Assembly: GCA_016183945.1 (NCBI GenBank)
Contig: JACPDP010000001.1
Location: forward strand, 1-58,609
Length of the DNA: 58,609 nt
Source of the DNA: Magnetospirillum sp.
GTDB lineage: Bacteria > Pseudomonadota > Alphaproteobacteria > Rhodospirillales > Magnetospirillaceae
Direction of reading: 5' to 3'
Shown here: in pieces, positions 1-8,739 of the stretch
How the letters are laid out: every line of letters starts with the position of its first letter
Numbering within the stretch: the first letter of the stretch is position 1
Translations under genes and position numbers: made by a program
The notes under the pieces: generated by a model
The model's database searches: none
What the model was told of the DNA's origin: nothing
The model's input: only the letters and a program-made list of their open reading frames with translations

Positions 1-138
1 GGCGCATCGAAACCCGCCGCTACGTCGTCAGCCATGAAGTCGACTGGCTGTCGGGCAACCGCCGCTATCCCGACGAACCCCGCTTTCCCAAGCTGGCCGC
101 CATTGCCATGGTCGAGGCCCTCGTCGAAAAGGCGGGCA
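1..138 (+). mobile_element. ISAs1-type transposase fragment, cut by window edge
   Basis: Frame 3 is open from the first base and reads RIETRRYVVSHEVDWL followed by RRYPDEPRFPKLAAIAMVEA. This resembles the middle of ISAs1-family DDE transposases, where an E-T-R-R-Y stretch precedes the VDWL region. The match ends near base 138, where the sequence becomes the reverse strand of an IS3-type fragment. It is a remnant: no start, no end and no catalytic residues can be assigned. Family assignment is from memory of the motif, so it is moderate. Confidence 0.5.
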
Positions 139-297
139 CGACTCGGCCAGCAGCTTCTTCAGCCGCGCATTTTCATCCTCAAGCGCCTTCAGCCGACGGG
201 CCTCCGACACCTCCAGGCCGCCGTACTTGGCCTTGTAGAACGAAGCCCAGAACTCAATCGCATTGACTCTTTCCTGCCGCACTAGCACTCTCATCAC
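139..297 (-). mobile_element. IS3-family OrfA fragment
   Basis: The minus strand encodes SFYKAKYGGLEVSEARRLKA followed by LEDENARLKKLLAE. This is the hallmark end of the IS3/IS911-type OrfA helix-turn-helix and leucine-zipper segment. The usual N-terminal helix-turn-helix is replaced by an unrelated 20-residue start, and the frame runs into the neighbouring transposase fragment at about base 139. The piece is dead. It lies directly upstream of the phage tail genes and probably marks the place where the head module was lost or interrupted. Confidence 0.7.
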
Positions 298-366
298 GGG
301 TCATATTCCATTTGGGGGTGATATATGGTCGAGGGGCAGGGGGGCGGCATCAGGCCGCGATAGAGC

Positions 367-804
367 ATGGACCATGTCCGCAAGCAAATCCGCGATGCCG
401 TGAAGGCGGCGGCCACTGGGCTCAGCACCACCGGTCCACGGGTTTATGCCGGGCGGGTTTCCGCCCTCGTTTCGGAAGACATGCCGGCGCTGTGTCTCTA
501 TACCCCCAAGGAACCGGTCCAGACCGCCGACCCGGAGGCGCACCAGTTGCGGGCCCTTGAACTTTGGGTCGAGGGCTGCGTGCCGTCGTCGGATACCGCC
601 ATCGACACGCTCGACACCATTTGCGCCGAAGTGGAGCCGGCGGTGGGCCTCACAGTGACCGTGAGCGGCGTCACCTATCAATTAGCTCTGACCGACACCG
701 TCACGGAACTGAAGAGCGAAGGGGATCCGACCGTCGCCATCGCGCGCATGAAATTCCTGATCACCTACCAAGTCAACCAGGGCTCGCCGGACGCCCCTCT
801 GTGA
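367..804 (+). CDS. phage tail terminator / tail completion protein
   Basis: 145 aa. The N-terminus (VRKQIRDAVKAAATGL, then a small-residue turn and VYAGRV) is typical of lambda gpU-like tail terminator proteins. These proteins form the ring that stops tube polymerisation and joins the tail to the head. The position supports this: it lies directly before the tail tube gene, as in lambda-like and GTA-like tails. No strong ribosome binding site precedes the ATG. The gene upstream, expected to be a head-tail connector, is replaced by insertion-sequence debris. Confidence 0.65.
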   Translation: MDHVRKQIRDAVKAAATGLSTTGPRVYAGRVSALVSEDMPALCLYTPKEPVQTADPEAHQLRALELWVEGCVPSSDTAIDTLDTICAEVEPAVGLTVTVSGVTYQLALTDTVTELKSEGDPTVAIARMKFLITYQVNQGSPDAPL

Positions 805-840
805 GCGGGGTTTCGGGGCAGATCACAAGGGGAGAGGATT

Positions 841-1248
841 ATGGCTGTTCAGAAAGGGCGTGATTTCCTTCTCAAGCTAGGTACCGCCGCGGCCGGCAGC
901 ACCATCGCCGGAATGAAAACCACCAGCTTCACCGTCAACGGCGAGGCGGTCGACGCCACCAGCAAGGACAGCGGTGGTAACCGCACCCTGCTAGCGGGCG
1001 CCGGCACCACCGCGGTCAGCGTCGCGGCCACCGGCCTGTTGACCGGCAGCTCCCAGTCCACAACCCTGCTGGGCTATGCGCTGGACAAGTCGCTGAACAC
1101 CTACGCCCTGATCTTCGACAATGGCGACACCGTCGAGGGCAGCTTCCAGCTGACCAAATTCGAAGCGGCCGGCGACTTCAACAAGGAGCAGACCTATTCC
1201 ATCGCGCTGGAATCCTCCGGCGCGGTGACGGTCACGCCAGCGAGCTGA
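841..1248 (+). CDS. phage major tail tube protein (TP901-1 type)
   Basis: 135 aa. It begins MAVQKGRDFLLKL, contains TSFTVNGEAVDATSKDSGG near residue 30 and has EAAGDFNKEQTYSIALESSG near the C-terminus. This is the pattern of TP901-1-family tail tube proteins: an N-terminal arm, then a beta-sandwich with the NGEAVD/TSKDS strand. Hexameric rings of this protein form the non-contractile tube. A strong AGGGGAGAGG ribosome binding site precedes the ATG, as expected for the most abundant tail protein. Confidence 0.85.
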   Translation: MAVQKGRDFLLKLGTAAAGSTIAGMKTTSFTVNGEAVDATSKDSGGNRTLLAGAGTTAVSVAATGLLTGSSQSTTLLGYALDKSLNTYALIFDNGDTVEGSFQLTKFEAAGDFNKEQTYSIALESSGAVTVTPAS

Positions 1249-1255
1249 GCCCTCC

Positions 1256-1573
1256 ATGAACAAGCACCGTGGAGACGTGGCGGTCACTCTTGGCGGCCGG
1301 GAATACGTGCTGCGCCCGACCTTCGGGGCGTTGGTCGAAATCGAGGAGCGGCTGGGCATGGGGCTGGTCCCCTTGGCCCGCAAAGTCCTGGAAGGCCAGT
1401 TCGGCTTCAAGGAGGTCGCGACCATCATCGCCTGCGGCATCAAGGGAGCGGGCGAGCGGGTGCCGGGCAATCTCGGCGACCTGACGGTCGAGGCTGGGCT
1501 GATGCAACTGTCCGAGCCGGTGGCGCGCTTTCTCAACGGTGCGCTGGCGGGGGACGCCGAGGGAAACGGATAA
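1256..1573 (+). CDS. tail assembly chaperone, GTA gp10 / TAC_11 type
   Basis: 105 aa. The start MNKHRGDVAVTLGGREYVLR is followed by PTFGALVEIEERLGMGL and VATIIACGIKGAG. This is the pattern of GTA-gp10 tail assembly chaperones, the N-terminal partner of the lambda gpG/gpGT pair that coats the tape measure during tube assembly. The last codons before TAA contain the heptamer GGGAAAC in the right phase for a -1 ribosomal slip. A slip would fuse this protein to the next chaperone ORF. Confidence 0.8.
   Translation: MNKHRGDVAVTLGGREYVLRPTFGALVEIEERLGMGLVPLARKVLEGQFGFKEVATIIACGIKGAGERVPGNLGDLTVEAGLMQLSEPVARFLNGALAGDAEGNG
1561..1567 (+). promoter_or_regulatory. programmed -1 frameshift site GGGAAAC
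   Basis: In the reading frame of the upstream chaperone this reads G GGA AAC, exactly the X XXY YYZ slippery arrangement, two codons before the TAA. The -1 frame is open from here through the next chaperone ORF to its stop at 1821. A slip would make a fusion of about 188 residues (104 plus 84). Lambda uses the nearly identical GGGAAAG for gpG/gpGT. The arrangement is seen directly; use in vivo is inferred. Confidence 0.75.
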
Positions 1574-1590
1574 GCGCCGCCGGCGGGGGC

Positions 1591-1821
1591 GTGTGGACGG
1601 ACACCATCCCCTGGCGGCGCTACCGGGAAATCGGCATGGGGATCATGGGGTGGCCGCCGTCCGAATTCTGGGCGGCCACTCCCCACGATTTCCAGGCGGC
1701 TCTGACGGGATGGCAGGAGGCCCGCGGCGGCGGCTCACAGGCGGACGTGACCGCCGAGGACGTAAGCCGGCTGCGGGCAATGCTGGACGAGGATTTGGAG
1801 CGGGAGGCGCGAGGTGGCTAA
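1591..1821 (+). CDS. tail assembly chaperone, rcc01693 / TAC_6 type (may be made only by frameshift)
   Basis: 76 aa if started at GTG 1591. WRRYREIGMGIMGWPPSEFW followed by A-T-P-H-D-F is the signature of the small GTA-type tail assembly chaperones. No good ribosome binding site precedes the GTG. The same frame is open upstream to the GGGAAAC slip site, so the natural product may be the C-terminal half of a gpG-T-like fusion. Its end overlaps the tape measure start by 8 bases. Confidence 0.7.
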   Translation: MWTDTIPWRRYREIGMGIMGWPPSEFWAATPHDFQAALTGWQEARGGGSQADVTAEDVSRLRAMLDEDLEREARGG

Positions 1822-2734
1822 CATCCCGATGACATCCGAAGAGGCCAAACGGCTGGAAGCGTCGCTCAATGCGCTGCGCCAGACGATCCAGAAGAACATC
1901 GAGACCACAACCAAATCGGCCGAGCGCCAACTCGGGAATACCCTTGAGAAAATGGTTACGGGCAGCGCCGATTCGAAAGACCTTGGCCAGACGATCAAGC
2001 AGGTCGGCAAGCAGTACGAAGAAATCGGGCAGCAACTCCTCGACGATCTGGCCTCTTCGGTGAAAAAGTCCTTCTATCGTTCCATGCGCGAGAACCTGGT
2101 GAAGCCGCTGAAGAAAGAGCTTGAGGATCTGCTCGGCAAGTCCTTCGAGGAGATTGCCAATTCTATCTCGCAGATGGCCGGGAACCTTGGCAAATATCTG
2201 GGGGAGACCGTATCCGAGTTCCTCGGGTCTCTCTTCAGCGGGAGCAGCGGCGGCGGCGGCGGGGGCCTGTTCGGTTGGCTGGGAGGGCTGTTCGGCGGAA
2301 GCTCTGGTGGGGGGGCTGCCGGGGCTGTCGGAGACTTCACCACCACGGGAGAAGCTGCCGGGATGGGGGCTGCGGTCTATGCGGCGAACGGCGGCATCAT
2401 GACCAGTGGCGGTCCCGTGCCGCTACGCCGCTATGCCGGCGGGGGCATCGCCCGTACGTCTCAGGCCGCCATTTTCGGTGAGGGATCGCTGCCCGAAGCC
2501 TACGTGCCGCTGCCCGACGGGCGCTCCATCCCGGTGACCATGGCCGGAGGCGGCGCACCGTCGGTCAACGTTTCCTACAACATCGACGCCACCGGTGCCG
2601 ATCCCGCCGCCATCGCCCGGCTGCAGCGCCAGTTGGACCACATCAACGCGACCCTGCCCGGCCGCATCGTCGCCGTCGTCTCCGACACGGCGCGGCGCGG
2701 CGGCGCGGCCGCCAAAGCCATCAGGGGCCGCTGA
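1814..2734 (+). CDS. short phage tail tape measure protein
   Basis: 306 aa. The first 140 residues are helical and amphipathic. A glycine/hydrophobic stretch at roughly residues 140-185 could be the membrane-active part. The end carries the usual tape-measure tail: ANGGIMTSGG, a YAGGGIA element, then GEGSLPEAYVPLPDGRSIPV. Most siphovirus tape measures are 600 or more residues, so the tail should be very short. Its place after the chaperones supports the call. GTG start, overlapping the previous gene. Confidence 0.75.
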   Translation: MANIPMTSEEAKRLEASLNALRQTIQKNIETTTKSAERQLGNTLEKMVTGSADSKDLGQTIKQVGKQYEEIGQQLLDDLASSVKKSFYRSMRENLVKPLKKELEDLLGKSFEEIANSISQMAGNLGKYLGETVSEFLGSLFSGSSGGGGGGLFGWLGGLFGGSSGGGAAGAVGDFTTTGEAAGMGAAVYAANGGIMTSGGPVPLRRYAGGGIARTSQAAIFGEGSLPEAYVPLPDGRSIPVTMAGGGAPSVNVSYNIDATGADPAAIARLQRQLDHINATLPGRIVAVVSDTARRGGAAAKAIRGR

Positions 2735-3345
2735 TGTCCATCACCTATCCCCTGTCGCTGCCCTTCCCCGCCATCCGCAAGATCCGGCTGTCCGGCCGGG
2801 CGGTGGTGGCGGTCTCGGAAAGCCCCTTCACCCTGTCGCAACAGGTGCAGGCCTATCCCGGCCAGCGCTGGGGCGCCGAAGTGGTGCTGCGGCCGCTCAG
2901 CATCGCCGAGAGCAAGACCTGGCGGGCGTTCCTGTTCAAGCTCAACGGCCGTCTCGGCACCTTCCTGATGGGCGATCCCGACGGGATGGCGCCGCGCGGC
3001 ACACCTACGGGTACGCCGGTGGTCGACGGGGCCGGCCAGAACGGCCAGCAGCTTGCGACCCGCGGCTGGACGGCCGGTGCCGCCGGGGTACTGCTGGCCG
3101 GCGACATGATCCAACTGGGCAGCGGCGCCTCCTCGCGGCTGCATCAGGTCCTCAACGATGTCAGCGCCGACGGTGCCGGCAAGGCGACCATCGACATCTG
3201 GCCCCGCCTGCGCGAAAGCCCGGACGACAACGCGCCGGTGGTGACCTCCAATGCGATGGGCGTCTGGCGCATGGTCGGCAACGAAGCCGGCTGGGAGTCG
3301 GACCACGCGGTCAGCATCAGCTTCCAAGCGATGGAGGCTCTATGA
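2734..3345 (+). CDS. putative distal tail protein
   Basis: 203 aa. SPFTLSQQVQAYPGQRWGAE and FKLNGRLGTFLMGDPDG are typical of a widespread phage protein encoded between the tape measure and the tip protein. The order tape measure, this gene, next gene, peptidase-like gene, tip protein parallels GTA gp11-gp15. By synteny it would form the distal tail ring (Dit/gp12 role). The start shares a base with the preceding stop (TGATG), and the stop overlaps the next ATG, implying translational coupling. Confidence 0.6.
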   Translation: MSITYPLSLPFPAIRKIRLSGRAVVAVSESPFTLSQQVQAYPGQRWGAEVVLRPLSIAESKTWRAFLFKLNGRLGTFLMGDPDGMAPRGTPTGTPVVDGAGQNGQQLATRGWTAGAAGVLLAGDMIQLGSGASSRLHQVLNDVSADGAGKATIDIWPRLRESPDDNAPVVTSNAMGVWRMVGNEAGWESDHAVSISFQAMEAL

Positions 3346-3902
3346 GCCGCGCGCTCGATCCTGCGGTCGAAGCCGCGACGCTGGCGCCCGTCGTCTACCC
3401 GGCACTGCTGGTCAAGCTGGGGTCCGGCGACGGCGACGTGCTGGCTTGGTCGGGCTACGGCGACCTGGCCTGGAGCGGCATGACCTTCAAGGGGGTCGGC
3501 TATCTCGGCGGCATCAGCCAGGTGGCCGAAACCGCCGACCTGCAGGCCAACGGGCTGAGCTTTTCGCTGACCGGCGTCCCCTCGGAGCTGCTGGCCTATG
3601 CCATCAATTCGGCCAGGCAGGGGCTGCCGGCCATGGTCTGGTTTGCGGCGCTGAACGAGGCCGGCCAACTGGTGGGCGAGCCCTACCAACTGTGGTCGGG
3701 CCTGACCGACGTTCCCGAGATCGACGAGAACCCCGACAACCCGACCATCTCGATCAGCGCCGAGAACCGCCTCGTCGACCTGGAGCGGCCGCGCGAGCGC
3801 CGCTACACCCCTGAGGACCAGAAGCTGGACGATCCCACTGACAAGGGGTTCGACTTCGTCGCCGGCCTGCAGGACCGCGAGGTGATCTTTGGCCGCTCGT
3901 AA
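3342..3902 (+). CDS. phage tail hub-like protein
   Basis: 186 aa, starting at ATG 3342 with an ATGA overlap to the gene before. VYPALLVKLGSGDGDVLAWS is followed by a pattern of short beta strands and ISAENRLVDLERPRERRYTP. It is similar in length and position to GTA gp13 hub-region proteins. I recognise it as a conserved tail protein found before DUF6950/NlpC-like genes, but the exact role is inferred from synteny. The gene ends 14 bases inside the next ORF. Confidence 0.55.
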   Translation: MSRALDPAVEAATLAPVVYPALLVKLGSGDGDVLAWSGYGDLAWSGMTFKGVGYLGGISQVAETADLQANGLSFSLTGVPSELLAYAINSARQGLPAMVWFAALNEAGQLVGEPYQLWSGLTDVPEIDENPDNPTISISAENRLVDLERPRERRYTPEDQKLDDPTDKGFDFVAGLQDREVIFGRS

Positions 3903-4341
3903 GCCCACACCCCTGGTCCGCCGCGAAGACTGGCCGCTCCGGCTGCAGGAGGTGATCGACGCCGCCCAGGGCGTGCCCTTCGGCTATGGCCCCGGCCAGC
4001 AGCACTGCTGCCTGTTCGGCGGAGACGCGGTCAAGGCGATGACCGGCACAGACGCCATGGCCTGGTTCCGCGACCGCTATACAGACGAGAAGGGCGCCTA
4101 CCAAGCACTGCGCAAGTTCGCCGGCGGTGGCCTGACCGAGGCCATGGACAAGCTGGCCGGCCAGTTCGCCTTGACCGAAGTGCCGCCGCCCCTGGCCCAG
4201 CGCGGCGACGCGGTGCTGCACGATACCCCGGACGGCTTGGCGCTCGGCATCTGCATCGGCGAGCGATTCGCGACGGTAACGCGCCCCGATGGCCTGGCGT
4301 TCTTGCCCATGGCTTCTGCGCTCAAGGCCTGGAGGATCTGA
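3889..4341 (+). CDS. DUF6950 / NlpC-P60-like tail protein
   Basis: 150 aa from TTG 3889, which has a GAGGTGA ribosome binding site at good spacing; this decides the start. PFGYGPGQQHCCLFGGDAVK and PPPLAQRGDAVLHD follow the DUF6950 pattern, a relative of NlpC/P60 peptidases encoded just before tail tip proteins (GTA gp14 position). HCC could hold the remnant of the catalytic cysteine, but a clear later catalytic histidine is not obvious. It may help the tail pass the cell wall or may be purely structural. Confidence 0.6.
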   Translation: MAARKPTPLVRREDWPLRLQEVIDAAQGVPFGYGPGQQHCCLFGGDAVKAMTGTDAMAWFRDRYTDEKGAYQALRKFAGGGLTEAMDKLAGQFALTEVPPPLAQRGDAVLHDTPDGLALGICIGERFATVTRPDGLAFLPMASALKAWRI

Positions 4342-4344
4342 GCC

Positions 4345-7058
4345 ATGCCCGCGGCAGTTGTCGCCGTAGCCGCAGCAGCATCCGCTTACGGCGCCGCCGC
4401 CGGTGCAGTCGCACTGGGACTGGTTGCCGCCGAAAGTTTTGGGGCCATGGCCATCGGCATGTTGGCCGCATCGCTCGTCAGCATGGTCGGCAACGCAATG
4501 CTCGGGGGCAAGAAAGGTGGGGCGGCCCCATCGCTGAACTTCTCCTACGAGGCGCGCGAAAACAAGCAGATGGTGCGCCAGCCGATCACGGCGCACCGGC
4601 TGATTTACGGCACCACCAAGGTGTCGGGGCCGATCACCTTCATCGACACCACCGGCAACGGCGACTACTGCCACCTGCTGCTGACCCTGGCCGGCCATGA
4701 GGTCGAGGAAATCGGCGAGGTGTGGTTCAACGACGACCTGATAACGCTCAGCGGCAACGCGGCCACCGGCAAGTGGGCCGACCACGCCTGGGTGTGGAAG
4801 GGGCTCGGCACCGCCTCGGGCGACGCCGACCTGTGGGCGGCGCTACGGTCGGAATGTACCAACTGGACCACCGACCACCGTCAGTCCGGCCGTGCCAAGA
4901 TTTATTGCAAATTCAAGTGGGACAGCAAGCTGTTCTCGTCGGGCATCCCGACGGTTCGGGTGGTGATCAAGGGCCGCAAGCTGGCCGATCCCCGCACCAG
5001 CACCACCGCCTTCTCCGCCAACCCGGCGCTGGCCATTCGTGCCTACCTGATGGATACCATCTACGGCCTGAAGGCCACGGCATCCGAGATCGACGATGCC
5101 AGCTTCATCACACCCTGAACGGCACGGTCGATACCGCCAAGGCGCCCAAGGAGGTGCTGCAGGAAATGCTGACGGCCCTGGGCGGCCGCCTGCTCTATGC
5201 CGGCGGCAAATGGCGCCTGTACGCCGCTGCCTGGCGGTCGCCGTCAGTGACGCTGGGCGAGGACGACCTGGACGGCCCCATCCGCCTGACCACCCGCCAG
5301 GCGCGCCGCGACCTGTGCAACGGCGTCAAGGGTGTCTACGTCTCGCCCGACAACTACTGGCAGAGCAGCGACTACCCGGTGATCGAGGGCGCCTCCTACC
5401 TGGCCGAGGACGGCGAGCGCATGTGGCGGGACTTCGATCTGCCCTACACCACCAGCGCCGCCACCGCCCAGCGCCTGGCCAAGATCGAGTTGGAGCGGAC
5501 CCGCCGCCAGATGGCCACGGTGTGGCCGTGCAAGCTGACCGCCATGCGCGTCCAGGCCGGCGACGTGGTGCGGCTGAGCAACACTCGCTTCGGCTGGTCC
5601 AACAAGACCTTCGAGGTGGTCGACTGGCGCTTCTCGCTGCGCGGCAACGAGAACGCGCCGCGTATCGGCATCGACCTCACCCTGCGCGAGAGCGACGCCA
5701 ACGTCTACGCCTGGGCTTCGGCCGAGGAGCAGCAGCCCGCCGCCGCGCCGCTGTCCAACCTGCCCAACCCCTTCGACATTCCGGCCCCCACCGGCCTGAC
5801 GCTGGCCTCGGGCACCGCCGAGCTGCTGCTGATGGGGGACGGCACGGTGGTCAGCCGCATCAAGGCCAACTGGACCGATTCCGCCACTGCCTACATCGAC
5901 GACGTCGAAATCCAGTTCAAGAAGGCCGCCGACAGCGTCTGGCAGTCCGCCCCGCCGGTGCACAAGGGGGGACAGGAGATCTTCCTCTCGCCGGTGCTCG
6001 ATGGCGTCGCCTACGACGTGCGCATCCGCTCGGTTTCCACCCTCGGCTCGCCTTCGGCATGGACGACGGTCACCGGCCACGTTGTGATCGGTAAGACGTC
6101 GCCGCCCGAGGACGTCACCGGCTTCTCGTCCGCCGTGAATGGTGGGGTCGTGGTGTTCCGCTGGAACCCTGTCGGCGACGCCGATTTGGCGGGCTACGAC
6201 ATTCGTTACGGCGCCGCCAGCAGCTCGTGGTCGGCCAAGACGCCGCTGACCACCACGACGCGGGGCACCCAGATCACTACCGCGGCCGTCCCGCCGGGCA
6301 CCTGGGAATTCGCCATCAACGCGGTGGACACCAGCGGCAACGCCTCGGTGAACGCCGCCCTTTCCTCCGCCACCGTCGGCAATTCCAACAACCTGATCGC
6401 GAGTGCGCCGCAGGCGCCCGGCTGGCCGGGCACCTTGTCGGGGTTCGTCAAGCACTGGACCGGCGTGCTGATGCCCGACTGCACGATGCTGGCGTCAGAC
6501 ATGACGGACGCCGAACTGTGGGACACCTTCGTCGCCGCGCCGGTGACCACCGCCACCTACACCCAGGCCGGCGAGCAGGCGTTGGCCATCGACGGCAGTC
6601 CGCGTCTGTGGGCCGCCGTCGCCGCCGCGCTCGGCCCCGGGGAGAGCACGGGGGCGCCGCTGCCGCATCTCGAGGTGGCCACCCGCACGCTGGCCGGAAG
6701 CTACGGACCCTGGCGCCCCTGGACCATCGGCACTGAGCCCTGCGGCGCCTTCAAGATGCGGGTCGGCTTCAACACGGCCGGCGGAGTGGTCGTGCTGTCC
6801 GAGTTCACGCCGACCGCCGACGCCCCCTTCGCCACCGAAAGCCATTCCGGATTGTCCGTGCCCCTGGCCGGCCTGGTGCTGACCTTCGACCAGCCATTCC
6901 AACTGGCGCCCAACGTGCAGGTCACGCCGGTGGCAACCGGCGCCCAGATCGGCGTCGCCACCGGGGTGAGCAACTCCGGCTGCACCATCCTGCTGTTCAC
7001 CACCGCCGGCACCGCCGCCAGCGGCACCGTCAACGTCACCATCACGGGACCGCGCTGA
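4345..7058 (+). pseudogene. phage tail tip / host specificity protein, broken by deletion and frameshift near 5108
   Basis: The first 257 residues (4345-5118) have a hydrophobic start, then the tip-protein core (QPITAHRLIYGTTKVSGPIT) down to ASEIDDASFITP and a stop. The rest continues in another frame from about 5108 with TLNGTVDTAKAPKEVLQEML and runs to 7058, with two fibronectin-like segments (about 5770-6390) and a C-terminal beta domain. Intact relatives have some 25-35 more residues between the two halves, so a short segment was lost and the frame changed. GGAGGA ribosome binding site. Either two polypeptides are made or the gene is dead. Confidence 0.7.
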
Positions 7059-8569
7059 TGACCGTCGCCACCAAGACCCTGCCGAACGCCGCCACCCAGA
7101 CCGGCGCCGCCTACAAGGCCAACATCGACGGTTGCGCCGCCGTGCATGACCGGGTCGCGGGCGCCTTTGCGCCGCACGAGCAGGCGACGCCGAACATGAC
7201 GGTGCGGATCGACGCCGGCACGATCCCGCAATGGCTGGCCCCGCCACTGGAGGTGGCCGCCCAGTCCACCGCGACCATCGCCGCGCCGGTCGGCAATCCG
7301 CGCAAGGATATCGTCTATATCGACGCCAAGACCGGCGCGGTCGGCGTCGCCACCGGCACGCCGGCGGCCAGCCCGGCCGACCCTGCCGTGCCGGCGGGCA
7401 AGGTGGCGGTGGCGCGGGTCACGCTGGTGCCTTCGACCACCGTCGTCACCAATGGCGTCATCGACGACCTGCGTTCACCCTCCTTCCTCGGCCTCGGCAC
7501 CGCGGCCGGTATCGACCTAGACACGGACGGCGCCCTGGCGGCCAACAGCGATAGCCGCGTGCCGTCGCAGATGGCGGTGCGAACCTACGTCGCGGCCACG
7601 GCAATCGATACCGTCGCACGGGACTGGGAGGCACTTAACGCACTGCGGATACTGCTCAATACCTCGGTCGCTAGCGGCGGGCTGATCGACGGTTATGAGT
7701 GGAAACTGGCGTCGGACGAATGGGCGTCCGGCTCGACCGGATACACATTCAACGCGGACCCCCCCGGCTATTACAACAAAGCGACGACCAGTCAGGTCCA
7801 GATCTCCCAGGGCGCCGGATCGATCATACAGAGCGGCTGGGGCAGCAACCCACCCGGGGCATTCGATGGCGTTACCAACCAGCCTCGTATGGGCGCAGTG
7901 GCGGCCAGCGTGAACAGCTTCAATATCGACGCCTACCTTGGAAAGGATCTTGGGGCCGGCAATGCCAAGGTGATTACGGGCTTCAAGGTCTGGTCGTCGT
8001 CAGACGACGGATTCGTTTATAATTATAGCGGTAGCGTGACCATTGATCTTTATGGCAGCAACACGGCCCCGGCCAATGGGACCGATGGCACGTTGCTGGG
8101 CTCGGTCAGTGGTACGGACGCTACGAATGTATTGTTTTCGAACCTGTCCATATCCAATTCCGCCGCTTACCGCTATGTTTGGACCCATTGGGCGCCTTAC
8201 GGCGCCAACACATGCCAGGTGGCCGCCGAACTGCAATTCTTCGAAACCCCGCCGCCGGCCTATCCGGTAATGGTGACACCGAACGCCTCAGTCGGAGCGC
8301 CGGCTACTGCAGCCGAATTCTACTTCCTTTGGAAGGACAACGGTGGTGGCGCAGTGGTCGGATCGGACTTGACCGTGGAACTATCCTGTAATGGCGGCAC
8401 CAACTACACCGTCTCCTCGTGTACGTTCCTGGCTGCCTATGACGGCACCTATTCGCTTTACAAGGCAAGTGCCTCGGGTTTGACCTCGGGCACTACCCTG
8501 AAAGCGCGTATTTCCGTATTGAATAGCAAGGACCAGCGCATCGGCCCCGCCCTGATCGTGAAGAGGTAA
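7058..8569 (+). CDS. putative receptor-binding tail protein with discoidin-like domain
   Basis: 503 aa, TGATG-coupled to the tip gene. The N-terminal 160 residues resemble tail fibre attachment regions (VGNPRKDIVYIDAKTG and VARVTLVPS). Residues about 235-400 read like an F5/8 type C (discoidin) carbohydrate-binding fold: GAFDGVTNQP, then YLGKDLGAGNAKVITGF, DLYGSNTAP, and AAYRYVWTHW with VAAELQFFE. The last 100 residues form an Ig-like beta domain. Base composition drops in the second half, as is common in exchangeable receptor-binding domains. Function inferred from fold resemblance and position. Confidence 0.6.
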   Translation: MTVATKTLPNAATQTGAAYKANIDGCAAVHDRVAGAFAPHEQATPNMTVRIDAGTIPQWLAPPLEVAAQSTATIAAPVGNPRKDIVYIDAKTGAVGVATGTPAASPADPAVPAGKVAVARVTLVPSTTVVTNGVIDDLRSPSFLGLGTAAGIDLDTDGALAANSDSRVPSQMAVRTYVAATAIDTVARDWEALNALRILLNTSVASGGLIDGYEWKLASDEWASGSTGYTFNADPPGYYNKATTSQVQISQGAGSIIQSGWGSNPPGAFDGVTNQPRMGAVAASVNSFNIDAYLGKDLGAGNAKVITGFKVWSSSDDGFVYNYSGSVTIDLYGSNTAPANGTDGTLLGSVSGTDATNVLFSNLSISNSAAYRYVWTHWAPYGANTCQVAAELQFFETPPPAYPVMVTPNASVGAPATAAEFYFLWKDNGGGAVVGSDLTVELSCNGGTNYTVSSCTFLAAYDGTYSLYKASASGLTSGTTLKARISVLNSKDQRIGPALIVKR

Positions 8570-8739
8570 CCAAGATTTTTCCGCGCCAAATTGCTGCGCC
8601 GCCCTTGCGCTCGCCAAGCCCAGCAAGCCACGCGGGGGTCCATACCATTCCATCACATATCTCGATGGAATTTCGCGTTTTCTTTCGTTCCTCTCGCGTA
8701 TCATAAAGCACTCGCAGATCGGTTTCGGGAGCCAGTCGG

